Shown one piece after another: positions 14,174 to 22,612 of a DNA stretch of 64,000 bases. The position numbers and the translations under genes are program-made. Numbering within the stretch: the first letter of the stretch is position 1; every line of letters starts with the position of its first letter. The notes beneath the pieces were generated by a model, which saw only the letters and a program-made list of their open reading frames with translations, searched no databases and had not been told where the DNA came from. The DNA lies in the NCBI RefSeq assembly GCF_017348915.1, contig NZ_CP071383.1, forward strand, positions 3,906,001-3,970,000. Reading direction: 5' to 3'. Source of the DNA: Leclercia pneumoniae (GTDB lineage: Bacteria; Pseudomonadota; Gammaproteobacteria; Enterobacterales; Enterobacteriaceae).

Positions 14174-16078
14174 ATGATTGTTTTCTCCTCGTTACAAATT
14201 CGTCGCGGCGTGCGCGTCCTGCTGGACAATGCCACTGCCACCATCAACCCTGGCCAGAAGGTCGGGCTGGTCGGCAAAAACGGCTGCGGTAAATCCACCC
14301 TGCTGGCGCTGCTGAAAAACGAGATTAGCGCTGACGGCGGCAACTTTACCTACCCCGGAAACTGGCAGCTCGCCTGGGTTAACCAGGAGACGCCCGCACT
14401 GAGCGAACCGGCGCTCGACTATGTGATTGACGGTGACCGCGAATACCGCAAGCTGGAAGCGGAGCTCAATGCCGCAAACGAGCGCAACGACGGCCACGCT
14501 ATCGCCACCGTTCACGGCAAGCTGGACGCCATCGACGCGTGGACCATCCGCTCCCGCGCCTCCAGCCTGCTGCACGGCCTGGGCTTTAGCAACGACCAGC
14601 TCGAACGCCCGGTGAGCGACTTCTCCGGCGGCTGGCGTATGCGCCTTAACCTGGCGCAGGCGCTGATTTGCCGCTCTGATTTACTGCTGCTTGATGAACC
14701 GACTAACCACCTCGATCTCGATGCGGTTATTTGGCTGGAGAAGTGGCTCAAGAGCTATCAGGGCACTCTGATTCTGATTTCCCACGACCGCGACTTCCTC
14801 GATCCGGTGGTGGATAAAATTATCCATATCGAACAGCAAACGATGTTCGAATACACCGGCAACTACAGCTCCTTCGAGCGCCAGCGCGCAACGCGTCTTG
14901 CCCAGCAACAATCGATGTATGAAAGCCAGCAGCAGCGCGTGGCGCACCTGCAGAGCTTTGTCGATCGTTTCAAAGCGAAAGCCTCGAAGGCCAAACAGGC
15001 GCAAAGCCGCATCAAGATGCTGGAACGCATGGAGATGATTGCGCCTGCGCACGTCGATAACCCGTTCCACTTCAGCTTCCGCGCGCCGGAGAGCCTGCCG
15101 AACCCGCTGCTGAAGATGGAAAAGGTCAGCGCAGGCTACGGCGAGCGTACGATTCTCGACTCTATCAAGCTCAACCTGGTGCCGGGTTCACGTATTGGTC
15201 TGCTGGGGCGTAACGGTGCCGGTAAATCAACGCTGATCAAACTGCTGGCGGGCGAGCTTAACCCGGTCAGCGGCGAAATCGGTCTGGCAAAGGGCATTAA
15301 GCTTGGCTACTTCGCCCAGCACCAGCTGGAATTTTTACGCGCGGATGAATCGCCGATTCAGCATCTGGCGCGGCTGGCACCGCAGGAGATGGAGCAGAAG
15401 CTGCGCGACTACCTCGGCGGGTTTGGTTTCCAGGGCGATAAAGTCACTGAGAATACCGAGCGCTTCTCCGGGGGGGAAAAAGCCCGTCTGGTGCTGGCGC
15501 TGATCGTCTGGCAGCGTCCGAACCTGCTGCTGCTCGATGAACCGACCAACCACCTGGATCTCGACATGCGTCAGGCGCTAACCGAAGCGCTGATCGAGTT
15601 TGAAGGCGCGCTGGTGGTTGTCTCGCACGATCGTCACCTGATCCGCTCCACCACGGACGATCTTTATCTGGTGCACGACGGCAAGGTCGAACCGTTCGAC
15701 GGCGACCTGGAAGACTATCAGCAGTGGCTGACGGACGTGCAGAAGCAGGAAAACCAGCCGGACGAGTCGGCAAAAGACAACGCCAACAGCGCGCAGGCGC
15801 GTAAAGACCAGAAGCGCCGGGAAGCGGAACTGCGCACCCAGACGCAACCGCTGCGTAAAGAGATCGCGCGTCTGGAAAAAGAGATGGAAAAGCTTAACGC
15901 CACGCTTGCGGCCGTTGAAGAGAAGCTGGGCGACAGCGAGCTGTACGATCAGAGCCGCAAGGCCGAGCTGACGGACTGCCTGCAAACCCAGGCCAAAACC
16001 AAATCCAGCCTCGAAGAGTGTGAGATGGCGTGGCTGGACGCCCAGGAACAGCTGGAAGCGATGCTACAGGCCGACTAA
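14174..16078 (+). CDS. yheS: ABC-F family ATPase YheS
   Basis: The 634-residue protein has two ABC cassettes and no membrane segments. Cassette 1 shows GKNGCGKST, SGGWRMR and LLLLDEPTNHLDLD; cassette 2 shows GRNGAGKST, SGGEKARL and a second LLLLDEPTNHLDLD. The interdomain linker with ERQRATRLAQQQSMYESQQ and a C-terminal coiled coil complete the ABC-F design. Such proteins bind the ribosome; YheS is thought to help with certain stalled nascent chains. It is divergent from kefG. In E. coli yheT follows yheS directly; here about 10 kb separates them. Confidence 0.95.
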   Translation: MIVFSSLQIRRGVRVLLDNATATINPGQKVGLVGKNGCGKSTLLALLKNEISADGGNFTYPGNWQLAWVNQETPALSEPALDYVIDGDREYRKLEAELNAANERNDGHAIATVHGKLDAIDAWTIRSRASSLLHGLGFSNDQLERPVSDFSGGWRMRLNLAQALICRSDLLLLDEPTNHLDLDAVIWLEKWLKSYQGTLILISHDRDFLDPVVDKIIHIEQQTMFEYTGNYSSFERQRATRLAQQQSMYESQQQRVAHLQSFVDRFKAKASKAKQAQSRIKMLERMEMIAPAHVDNPFHFSFRAPESLPNPLLKMEKVSAGYGERTILDSIKLNLVPGSRIGLLGRNGAGKSTLIKLLAGELNPVSGEIGLAKGIKLGYFAQHQLEFLRADESPIQHLARLAPQEMEQKLRDYLGGFGFQGDKVTENTERFSGGEKARLVLALIVWQRPNLLLLDEPTNHLDLDMRQALTEALIEFEGALVVVSHDRHLIRSTTDDLYLVHDGKVEPFDGDLEDYQQWLTDVQKQENQPDESAKDNANSAQARKDQKRREAELRTQTQPLRKEIARLEKEMEKLNATLAAVEEKLGDSELYDQSRKAELTDCLQTQAKTKSSLEECEMAWLDAQEQLEAMLQAD

Positions 16079-16093
16079 ACCGCCGGGAGGAGT

Positions 16094-17035
16094 ATGAGTT
16101 TCGATACCACGAGCGACATTACATTTCGCAAGCTCAGCATCTTCATGACGTTCATGGAGAAGGGCAATATCGCGCGTACCGCCGAAACTCTGGGCCTCAG
16201 CGGTGTCAGCGTGCACCGCGCGCTGCACACCCTGGAAGAGAACGTGCGCTGCCCGCTCTTCACCCATAAGGGGCGCAACCTGATTGCGCTCCCCTCCGCC
16301 TGGACGCTGCTGGAGTATTGCCAGGAGGTGATGCAGGTCATGGCGCGCGGCGTGGAAGAGTCCCGTAAAATTGCCGGTATAGGTCAGGGACGGCTGCGCG
16401 TCGGCACGCTTTATTCGCTAACGCTGGAGACCGTGCCGCGCCTGATCATGGGCATGAAGCTGCGCCGTCCGGATCTGGAGATGGATCTGACGATGGGCTC
16501 CAACGAAACGTTACTGCATATGCTGGACGAAGGCTCGCTGGACGCGATTTTGATCTCCATTTCCGAAAGCGATATCGATCGTAACAGTCTTGAAGTGCTT
16601 CCCCTGTTCCACGACGACATTTTCCTTGCCGCACCGGCGTCTGCGTCCCTCAACACCGGCGAGCTGGCCGACCTGCGTGATTATAAAGATCAGAAATTCG
16701 TCGCGCTTGCAGAAGGGTTCGCCACCTACGCCGGGTTCCAGGAAGCGTTCCACATCGCCGGATTCGAGCCGGAAATCGTCACGCGTGTGAACGACATTTT
16801 CTCTATGTTGAGCCTGGTGCAGGCGGGGGTCGGCTTTACGCTGATGCCGGGCAGGATGAAGAAAGTGTATGAGAACTCGGTGCAGCTACTGAAGCTGGCG
16901 CAGCCGTATCAGATGCAGCAGTTGATCGCCATCGTCTTTGCCCGCAACCGCGAGCAGGATCCCAGCCTGCGCGCACTGGCCGCCGAAGGGCGGATGTATG
17001 CGCGAAGCCTCACAGCAGATACCTCGGCCCCGTAA
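16094..17035 (+). CDS. mdcR: LysR-type regulator of malonate utilisation (MdcR-like)
   Basis: The 313-residue protein has an N-terminal winged HTH (about residues 10-70; KGNIARTAETLGLSGVSVHRAL) and a C-terminal substrate-binding domain (about 95-300). It starts 15 bases after yheS behind a GGGAGGAG ribosome-binding site. In Klebsiella the regulator of mdcABCDEFGH lies downstream of mdcH in the opposite orientation, and this gene has that same placement, except that a toxin/immunity locus of about 2 kb now lies between. The assignment rests on family and context; the ligand cannot be read from the sequence. Confidence 0.8.
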   Translation: MSFDTTSDITFRKLSIFMTFMEKGNIARTAETLGLSGVSVHRALHTLEENVRCPLFTHKGRNLIALPSAWTLLEYCQEVMQVMARGVEESRKIAGIGQGRLRVGTLYSLTLETVPRLIMGMKLRRPDLEMDLTMGSNETLLHMLDEGSLDAILISISESDIDRNSLEVLPLFHDDIFLAAPASASLNTGELADLRDYKDQKFVALAEGFATYAGFQEAFHIAGFEPEIVTRVNDIFSMLSLVQAGVGFTLMPGRMKKVYENSVQLLKLAQPYQMQQLIAIVFARNREQDPSLRALAAEGRMYARSLTADTSAP

Positions 17036-17148
17036 GCCTGGTGCATTCCCCCTGTTCCAGGGTTTACTAAAACTGAACGCCACGTTTGACTTATCATCCG
17101 TTATCTCTGAATATCCACAAAAACAACATGGCTTATAGCAGGAACAGG

Positions 17149-18306
17149 ATGTTCACACTCTATATGAAATGGGATGCGGGCTGTGATCTAGCACCGGGTG
17201 ATATTCAGTTCATCCTCACGCCACGCGATGCACTGGAAATGGCAAGCGTATTTTATGAACTGGATTATCTAAAATATGACCCTCAAACCCGTTTTCAACA
17301 TTTTACCATCCCCAGGCGACGTGACGGCGTATACCACCGCTTCGCGGCACAGCCATACAAACGCAAGCGCCACATTGAATACGACGGCCTTTATGATGAA
17401 GTAAAATGGAATCTAGAGCATGGCTGGATGGTTGGCGTAAACACCGCAGAGAAGTGGGACCGTTTCCGCAACCCCTTCTTCTTCGATGACGACGGTAATC
17501 TGGTTTATGACTGTTTCATGGACAGCTATAGCGACAGTTTCCAGCGAGAAGTACGGAATATTTACGAACATTGCCTGAACGCACACCCGGGACGAAAACC
17601 TGCTCCGACCATTAAACAACATGATTCCGATGCTCCCGTACAGCACGCACAGGCCACCAAAACCATTAACAGCAAAGCAGCCGGACGATTACTGGCGGCA
17701 GGTGGAATCTACAACGGCAACATTGAAGGCTTTAGGCAAACAGCGGAGCAACTTGGTGGTGATGCGCCAGCCGGATACACTGAAGTCATGGACAATAAGG
17801 GGCTAATCATTGCTGGCGCTTCTGTCGCTGCGGGATTTGGTCTTAGTCGACTAGGTACGGCAAGTGAGCTTTCTGAACTGGAGAATCTCCATGTTCTTGG
17901 AAAGGTCGAGGGTGAATATTCGATGATCAAGCCTGGACCATTGAGTAATAGATTTGCTGAAACGTTCTCAGGAGGTGTATATAAAGAAATAACGCTTTCT
18001 GAAGATACAGTTTTCTATCGAGGCGGCCAGAACGGTACTGATTTAGGACGTTTTTTTAGTTACGAGAAACCTCAAGGTATTATCCAAACTCGAATCGATA
18101 AAGCAGTCCTGCCTGAATGGCCTGATGGAAGCAAATCAATAATTAATAGTTACTTTGAAGTAGAAATACCTGCTGGCTCAAAGGTCTATATTGGAAATGT
18201 CGGTTACCAAACGGGTTTCTATGCGGGTGGTTCAGAACAGGTTTTAATTCCAGCTCCATGGGATATACCAGGAGTGAAAACACTAGGTTTTGGTAATCTA
18301 AAATGA
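17149..18306 (+). CDS. Putative polymorphic toxin (contact-dependent effector type)
   Basis: With the ATG at 17149, which has AGGA 5 bases upstream, the protein has 385 residues; an ATG at 17128 and a TTG at 17086 are less likely starts. Residues 1 to about 150 form a charged, aromatic-rich module that I do not recognise. A linker (about 150-165) and a small Gly/Ala region (AGASVAAGFGLSRLG) follow, as seen before toxin tips in polymorphic effectors. The last 115 residues hold AETFSGG, VFYRGGQNG, GRFFSYEKPQG, QTRIDKAVLPEWP and GGSEQV, which resemble C-terminal domains of CdiA/Rhs-type toxins. A distant likeness to ADP-ribosyltransferase/TNT folds is only suspected. There is no signal peptide, PAAR, VgrG or Rhs repeat. 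The 3' half is AT-rich compared with its neighbours. The next gene overlaps by 4 bases and is the likely immunity gene. Confidence 0.65.
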   Translation: MFTLYMKWDAGCDLAPGDIQFILTPRDALEMASVFYELDYLKYDPQTRFQHFTIPRRRDGVYHRFAAQPYKRKRHIEYDGLYDEVKWNLEHGWMVGVNTAEKWDRFRNPFFFDDDGNLVYDCFMDSYSDSFQREVRNIYEHCLNAHPGRKPAPTIKQHDSDAPVQHAQATKTINSKAAGRLLAAGGIYNGNIEGFRQTAEQLGGDAPAGYTEVMDNKGLIIAGASVAAGFGLSRLGTASELSELENLHVLGKVEGEYSMIKPGPLSNRFAETFSGGVYKEITLSEDTVFYRGGQNGTDLGRFFSYEKPQGIIQTRIDKAVLPEWPDGSKSIINSYFEVEIPAGSKVYIGNVGYQTGFYAGGSEQVLIPAPWDIPGVKTLGFGNLK

Positions 18307-18593
18307 AAGCTAATTTTCAGAAATTATTGGTAAAAATAACCCATCTGCTTTCAGATAGTGGTGAAACGAAATGGGCTGCAACATTTCAGAATTTCAGCAA
18401 GGACCTGGAGGTAGATTACGACACAACGTTAATCAAGATTAAACGTACATTCGGTGGCGCTGGGTCATTTAATGACGTAGTTTTACATCAAAACGGTCAA
18501 ATGTTAACTAGTGAAAACAGAGAGTTGAACATACTGCAGGATCAACTTTATGACGCATTAACAGCAGAAATTGTGCGGACAAGAGGTCATTAA
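18303..18593 (+). CDS. Putative immunity protein for the upstream toxin
   Basis: The 96-residue acidic, soluble protein starts at an ATGA overlap with the toxin stop, so the pair is translationally coupled. A central motif GAGSFNDVVLHQNG recurs in a degenerate paralogue 200 bases downstream. I do not recall a characterised activity for this family; the immunity role is inferred from position, size and linkage, as is usual for toxin/immunity pairs. Base composition is AT-rich. Confidence 0.6.
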   Translation: MKANFQKLLVKITHLLSDSGETKWAATFQNFSKDLEVDYDTTLIKIKRTFGGAGSFNDVVLHQNGQMLTSENRELNILQDQLYDALTAEIVRTRGH

Positions 18594-18697
18594 GCGCTTA
18601 ATGATTGCCCCTGACATCCGTACCCGGCATAACGAAAATGTGCTCAGGAAGCGCTGCTATCATCCTATCTCAACGCTGCTGTGTTCCAGCGTAGTAG

Positions 18698-18805
18698 AGT
18701 TACTCTCCCATTCCAACTGCCGCATTTTTCACTGGAACGGAGCAAGAACTCGTGCGTGAACCGTGGAAAACACCTGGTGTTAGAATACTGAATAGTGTGA
18801 TTTGA
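18698..18805 (+). pseudogene. Remnant of the C-terminal end of a second, related toxin
   Basis: The frame beginning just after two stop codons (18692-18697) and ending at TGA 18803-18805 encodes 35 residues. Their last part, FFTGTEQELVREPWKTPGVRIL, parallels the intact toxin end, FYAGGSEQVLIPAPWDIPGVKTL, with matched EQ, PW and PGV positions. There is no start codon and no upstream coding sequence for the rest of a toxin. The TGA lies 1 base before the immunity pseudogene, like the intact pair. The alignment was made by eye over a short span. Confidence 0.6.
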
Positions 18806-18806
18806 A

Positions 18807-19067
18807 ATGATAAATGAAATATAGAAAACGTTAACCAATATTATTAGCGTACTGCGCTCAAACAATGAGAATGCATGGGCCAAAACCTTTGAGACACTTG
18901 GTAGTGAACTTGGCGTCGACTGTGAAACTTCAATATTCGCATTAAAAAAAGTTTACGGTGGAATGGGATCATTTAACGATATTGTTCTTCACAAAAATGG
19001 GCTACCGCTCCGTAAAGAGAATGACGAGCTGGAAGATTTGAGCCATAGGCTTTACCAGCAACTTTAG
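18807..19067 (+). pseudogene. Paralogous immunity gene interrupted by an amber codon
   Basis: The frame ATG (18807) to TAG (19065-19067) has 86 sense-length positions and lines up with the intact immunity protein along its whole length: AWAKTF with KWAATF, YGGMGSFNDIVLHKNG with FGGAGSFNDVVLHQNG, and LSHRLYQQL with LQDQLYDAL. Codon 6 is TAG (18822-18824) where the intact copy has a Gln codon, so one C-to-T change (CAG to TAG) could explain the break. No good start codon follows in frame before the conserved core. It sits directly after the toxin remnant, as its orphan partner. Confidence 0.7.
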
Positions 19068-19133
19068 CAGGCAAACGATTTAATTAAAAAAGGGTGTTTA
19101 CTCTAACACTCATCATCAGCGTCGCTGACGCAT

Positions 19134-19158
19134 GCTCAGGGAGATATCCACCCTGAGC
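19134..19158. other. Hairpin downstream of mdcH and the toxin/immunity remnants
   Basis: An 8-bp perfect stem GCTCAGGG/CCCTGAGC with a 9-base loop lies between the immunity pseudogene (plus) and mdcH (minus), whose genes converge here. No T-run follows on either strand, so it is not a standard intrinsic terminator; it may stabilise or pause transcripts. Confidence 0.4.
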
Positions 19159-19209
19159 TATAAGCGCCTAACTTGCCTTACGTTTTTCGAAAGCGCCGTT
19201 GGGCAAAAC

Positions 19210-20106
19210 TCACCGCTTAAGCCGCCCCGCCAAATGGACCGCTACCTCAACCCCGCTGCGTTCCAGCGATATAGACTCCCCTTCCCACGCCGCCTGGCGC
19301 GTTAAGCAGGTCAATATGCCGCCGGGCGGCATCTCAATAGCCAGTCGCGCGTCGCGTTCGTTGGCTGAAATGACTGCCTCCTGCCAGCGCACGGTGCGGG
19401 CCATATTCATCGCCAGATCGTCGGCGATCTTCTCCGGCTGCCACAGTACGCGGCCGGTGCTGCCGCTAAGATAGGCTAAGCGTGGGCGAGAGAGCGTCAC
19501 GTTTTCAAACGCCGCCACCAGCTTCTGCGCCGGTTCCGCCAGCAGCGCGCAGTGCGATGGTACGCTGACTGCCAGTCGTTTGGCCTTGCTCGCCCCTTTC
19601 GCCAGCGCGCGCTCGGCTACCTGCGCCATCCCGTCATCGCGTCCGGCGATCACGATCTGCGTTTCGGCGTTCAGGTTCGCAATATAGGTTCCGGTGCCTT
19701 CGATAAGCTGTTCCACCTGCGGCAGGGTCAAGCCCATAATCGCCGTCAGGCCATAGTCGTGCGGATACGCCTGCTCCATTAAATCGCCACGCAGCGCGAC
19801 CAGCCTGAGCGCGTCGGTGAAATCCAGCGCGCCCGCGATAACCGCCGCCGGGTATGCGCCAATGGAAAGCCCGCTGACGATATCCGGCGTTACGCCGTGT
19901 CGCTCAAGCTCGCGCGCCCAGGCGACACCGGCTATCAGCAGCGAAAGCTGCACCGCGCGGGTATGGGATAACGAAGCAGCGCTATCCAGCGTATCAACCT
20001 CCGCCCCCAGCACCTCGCGCGCCTGTGCCAGCTCGGTGCCCGGCAGGTTTTGCAGCATGCCTTCATGCTGCGTGCCCTGCCCCGGAAAAGTAAACAGTAT
20101 TTTCAT
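19210..20106 (-). CDS. mdcH: Malonyl-CoA:ACP transferase of malonate decarboxylase, MdcH
   Basis: The 298-residue FabD-type acyltransferase loads a malonyl group from malonyl-CoA onto the malonate decarboxylase ACP to prime the enzyme. The N-terminus MKILFTFPGQGTQHEGM and the nucleophile motif SGLSIGAY (Ser in GLSIG) are typical. The ATG at 20106 overlaps the mdcG stop (TGATG); an upstream extension inside mdcG is not credible. It is the last gene of mdcABCDEFGH. Confidence 0.93.
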   Translation of the reverse strand: MKILFTFPGQGTQHEGMLQNLPGTELAQAREVLGAEVDTLDSAASLSHTRAVQLSLLIAGVAWARELERHGVTPDIVSGLSIGAYPAAVIAGALDFTDALRLVALRGDLMEQAYPHDYGLTAIMGLTLPQVEQLIEGTGTYIANLNAETQIVIAGRDDGMAQVAERALAKGASKAKRLAVSVPSHCALLAEPAQKLVAAFENVTLSRPRLAYLSGSTGRVLWQPEKIADDLAMNMARTVRWQEAVISANERDARLAIEMPPGGILTCLTRQAAWEGESISLERSGVEVAVHLAGRLKR

Positions 20107-20723
20107 CACGCCTCCCTGTGCCACGGGTCCGTCACCAGACGCGGCCCGCGGCGTGTTTTCAGCAGCGTTTTGCCGTCGCGCAGCCACTCCGCCAGCGCAA
20201 AGCCGCCCTCGGGCGTATCCACCTGCGTATCTGCCCGGCACAGCGCGCGGCTAAGCCGGGCTTGCCAGGCAGCAAACGCATCGGGGGAGAGAGGCTGCGG
20301 CGCGCGGATCAGCAGGTCGAGATCGCTGTCGGCATGGATAACCGGAATGCCGGTTGCCAGCGCGTAACCGGTGCTGCCGGTAATGCCCCACGACCACGGC
20401 CACGGCTGCTGGGAAAGTTGCAGCGCCACCTGAACCGGCGGCTGCGTCACAAAGGGCGAGCGCAGCAGATCGGCCGTTACGCTCAGTGATTCGGGCGACA
20501 CCACACGCAACACGTTTTCTGGCTTCACCCATCCGGCCGCCCGCTGGTCGCGGCGCAATCCGCGCACGCCAACGGGAATACGGCCTTCGCTATCAACATC
20601 ACGCCGCACCACGACCGGCAGGCCGGTATGCCAGGCCGCCTCCACCCAGGATTCGGTGATGCCTTCCAGCGCGTCACGCGCGGTAAGCCAGATGAGGTCG
20701 TGGGGGCGTAATGTTGTGGTCAT
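20106..20723 (-). CDS. mdcG: Phosphoribosyl-dephospho-CoA transferase MdcG (holo-ACP synthase)
   Basis: The 205-residue protein attaches the prosthetic group, 2'-(5''-phosphoribosyl)-3'-dephospho-CoA, to the serine of apo-MdcC. The nucleotidyltransferase-like motif GSTGYALATG...DSDLDLLIR is clear. The ATG at 20723 lies 2 bases after the mdcF stop; the longer frame into mdcF is not needed. The length is close to the Klebsiella protein. Confidence 0.92.
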   Translation of the reverse strand: MTTTLRPHDLIWLTARDALEGITESWVEAAWHTGLPVVVRRDVDSEGRIPVGVRGLRRDQRAAGWVKPENVLRVVSPESLSVTADLLRSPFVTQPPVQVALQLSQQPWPWSWGITGSTGYALATGIPVIHADSDLDLLIRAPQPLSPDAFAAWQARLSRALCRADTQVDTPEGGFALAEWLRDGKTLLKTRRGPRLVTDPWHREA

Positions 20724-20725
20724 GA

Positions 20726-21685
20726 TTACATTCCTGAAGTCAACGAGATAAACAGCGGCAGCGACAGGATACACAGTACGGAGCTTAACAGCAGCACGGC
20801 TTCCGCATCCGGTGACTGCACGCCAAAGCGGTTACCGAACACCACGCCGAAGAAGCCCGCGGACAGCGCAATCATCAGGATAGCGGTGATCGCCACAGAA
20901 CCGTGCAGACCGAAGATTAAAACGATACCCCAGGCAATCGCAGGCTGGATCAGCAGCTTGGCGATGGTGGAGGTGATCACCATGGTGTTGATCTGCAGCT
21001 TACGGGCAGAGAGGATCACCCCGGTCAGGAACAGCGCAGCTGCGGTGGCAGACAGCCCCAGCGGTTTGATCGCCGCGAGAACCAGTTCCGGCATTTTGAT
21101 GCCGATAGCGGAGAGGATCACCCCCAGCAGCGGGCCCATAACGATCGGTTTTTTAATCGAGCGCCACATCAGCACCGGCAGCATGGAGAGGGTTGAGCCG
21201 GAGTTATTCCCTTCGGCGCGCGCTTTTTCACGCTCAAGGATCAGCAGGCAGAACGGCGTCATCAGTACGGAGCCGCAGGCGATGGAGACCGCCACAGAGA
21301 GCGAGGTAGAAGAACTTTCACCCAGCACGCTGCCCAGGATTGGCAGGCCGAGCGCCGCATAGTTCGGCAGGGCGACGGTCAGCGTCAGCACGGCCGCATC
21401 CTGCGGAGATTTTTTAAAGACGTTGGTGGCGAGGAAATAGATGGCCGCATAGGTTATCCACATCGCCAGAGTCAGCACCAGAATCAGCGGCGACTGGGCC
21501 ACGATGCCGGTCCACGGCGTTTGCACGGTGGCGCTGAACAGCGCGGCAGGCAGTGCAAAATCCATGACGAAAATATTAAGCAGGGAAACATTTTTGTTAT
21601 CGACCATCTTTGCCTTACCGGCCCAGAATCCCAGCAGCATGATGACAAAAATCGGTGCAAGAGCATGAACAATTACGTAAGTCAT
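20726..21685 (-). CDS. mdcF: Malonate transporter MdcF (auxin efflux carrier family)
   Basis: The 319-residue inner-membrane protein has about ten hydrophobic segments and the AEC family layout (VIVHALAPIFVIMLLGFWAGK at the N-terminus). In Klebsiella MdcF is the proposed malonate carrier. AGGTGA precedes the ATG. It is separated from mdcE by 123 bases holding a strong hairpin; the other mdc junctions are overlapping or at most about 10 bases, so MdcF, MdcG and MdcH may be made at a different level from the enzyme subunits. Confidence 0.9.
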   Translation of the reverse strand: MTYVIVHALAPIFVIMLLGFWAGKAKMVDNKNVSLLNIFVMDFALPAALFSATVQTPWTGIVAQSPLILVLTLAMWITYAAIYFLATNVFKKSPQDAAVLTLTVALPNYAALGLPILGSVLGESSSTSLSVAVSIACGSVLMTPFCLLILEREKARAEGNNSGSTLSMLPVLMWRSIKKPIVMGPLLGVILSAIGIKMPELVLAAIKPLGLSATAAALFLTGVILSARKLQINTMVITSTIAKLLIQPAIAWGIVLIFGLHGSVAITAILMIALSAGFFGVVFGNRFGVQSPDAEAVLLLSSVLCILSLPLFISLTSGM

Positions 21686-21749
21686 AAATCACCTGTAGTA
21701 AAAAAGTTTAAGCACTGGCGCGATGTTTATTATTTTCAGGATGCAGCCT

Positions 21750-21781
21750 CCCGTGTGGGCGCAACGAGTGCGCCCACGGGG
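21750..21781 (-). other. Intercistronic hairpin between mdcE and mdcF
   Basis: A stem of about 12 bp, CCGTG-GGGCGCA/TGCGCCCACGG with one bulged base and a 5-base loop, lies in the only long gap of the mdc operon. There is no T-run after it. Such elements can protect upstream mRNA or lower downstream expression; the role here is inferred. Confidence 0.5.
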
Positions 21782-21808
21782 ACGTGCATCTGGCAGGTCT
21801 CTTTTTAC

Positions 21809-22612
21809 TTACCAGCTGGCTCGCATGCGTTCGCGAACGAGTGCCGAGCTGCGGCGATTGTCAGCGCCTAAGCGGTTTTTCAGGGTGGCGTCCTGACGCG
21901 CGTCGTTGATGGCCTGTTGCAGCGTGGTTTTCACCTGCGCCAGATCGTTATCGGTTGGGGCATCCGGGTTGTTGATATCCAGCAGGCTGGAAAGCAGCCC
22001 CAGCGTGGCGTAGTTGCTGATGTCATACGCCATCGGCGGAATGGTGGCCGCCAGTTTTTCCAGCGCCTCCACGGTACGCAGGGTGATACGCGCCGCTGAC
22101 TCTTTACCCATTGCGTGGATCAGCACCCCTTTGTCGTTAAAGGCGATCAGGCGGTTAGCCTGGTAGCCGTGCGCCAGAAACGCGCCGGACATCGCTTTGC
22201 CGACAATCAGGCCAATCACCGGATGACCGGCCAGGCGCGCGTTAGCGTAGGCCGCAGCGGCACCGGCCAGCGCCTGGTGAATACCAAACGCCTCTTCACG
22301 ACGACCATAGGCCTGACTTGGGACGTCAATCACCGCCACAATCGGGCGTTTAACGGCTTTATCGGCATCAGCGGCAACGGTTTCGCTGACTACTTTTGCC
22401 AGCGTCCAGCCTTCAAGCAGGCCCACTTCGCCCTGCGCGGCACGCGGATAGTGGTTGTTGGCATCCGGAACGACGGCGACAAAACGTACCGTTTCACCGT
22501 TAAGCTCACCGTCTGCGGCCTGCACGGACGGGCAGAGCCCTTCCAGACGTTTGGCGTTCGGGGCGAGGGTTTCCAGCCAGAGTTCGCCACGGCTCATTGA
22601 ATTACTCATCAT
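21809..22612 (-). CDS. mdcE: Malonate decarboxylase gamma subunit MdcE
   Basis: The 267-residue protein is one half of the decarboxylase core. With MdcD it removes CO2 from malonyl-ACP to leave acetyl-ACP, and is related to carboxyltransferase subunits (crotonase-like fold; GKAMSGAFLAHGYQ). The ATG at 22612 overlaps the mdcD stop (ATGA) and has GGGAGG just upstream; a second ATG is one codon later. Confidence 0.93.
   Translation of the reverse strand: MMSNSMSRGELWLETLAPNAKRLEGLCPSVQAADGELNGETVRFVAVVPDANNHYPRAAQGEVGLLEGWTLAKVVSETVAADADKAVKRPIVAVIDVPSQAYGRREEAFGIHQALAGAAAAYANARLAGHPVIGLIVGKAMSGAFLAHGYQANRLIAFNDKGVLIHAMGKESAARITLRTVEALEKLAATIPPMAYDISNYATLGLLSSLLDINNPDAPTDNDLAQVKTTLQQAINDARQDATLKNRLGADNRRSSALVRERMRASW

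Noticed and set aside
17086..17148. Longer toxin start at TTG 17086 or ATG 17128
   Set aside because: Neither has a Shine-Dalgarno sequence, whereas ATG 17149 has AGGA at good spacing. Homologues could overturn this.
18571..18759. A 62-codon frame after the immunity gene
   Set aside because: It begins inside the immunity gene and ends in the toxin remnant in a different frame; no motif. I take it as chance.
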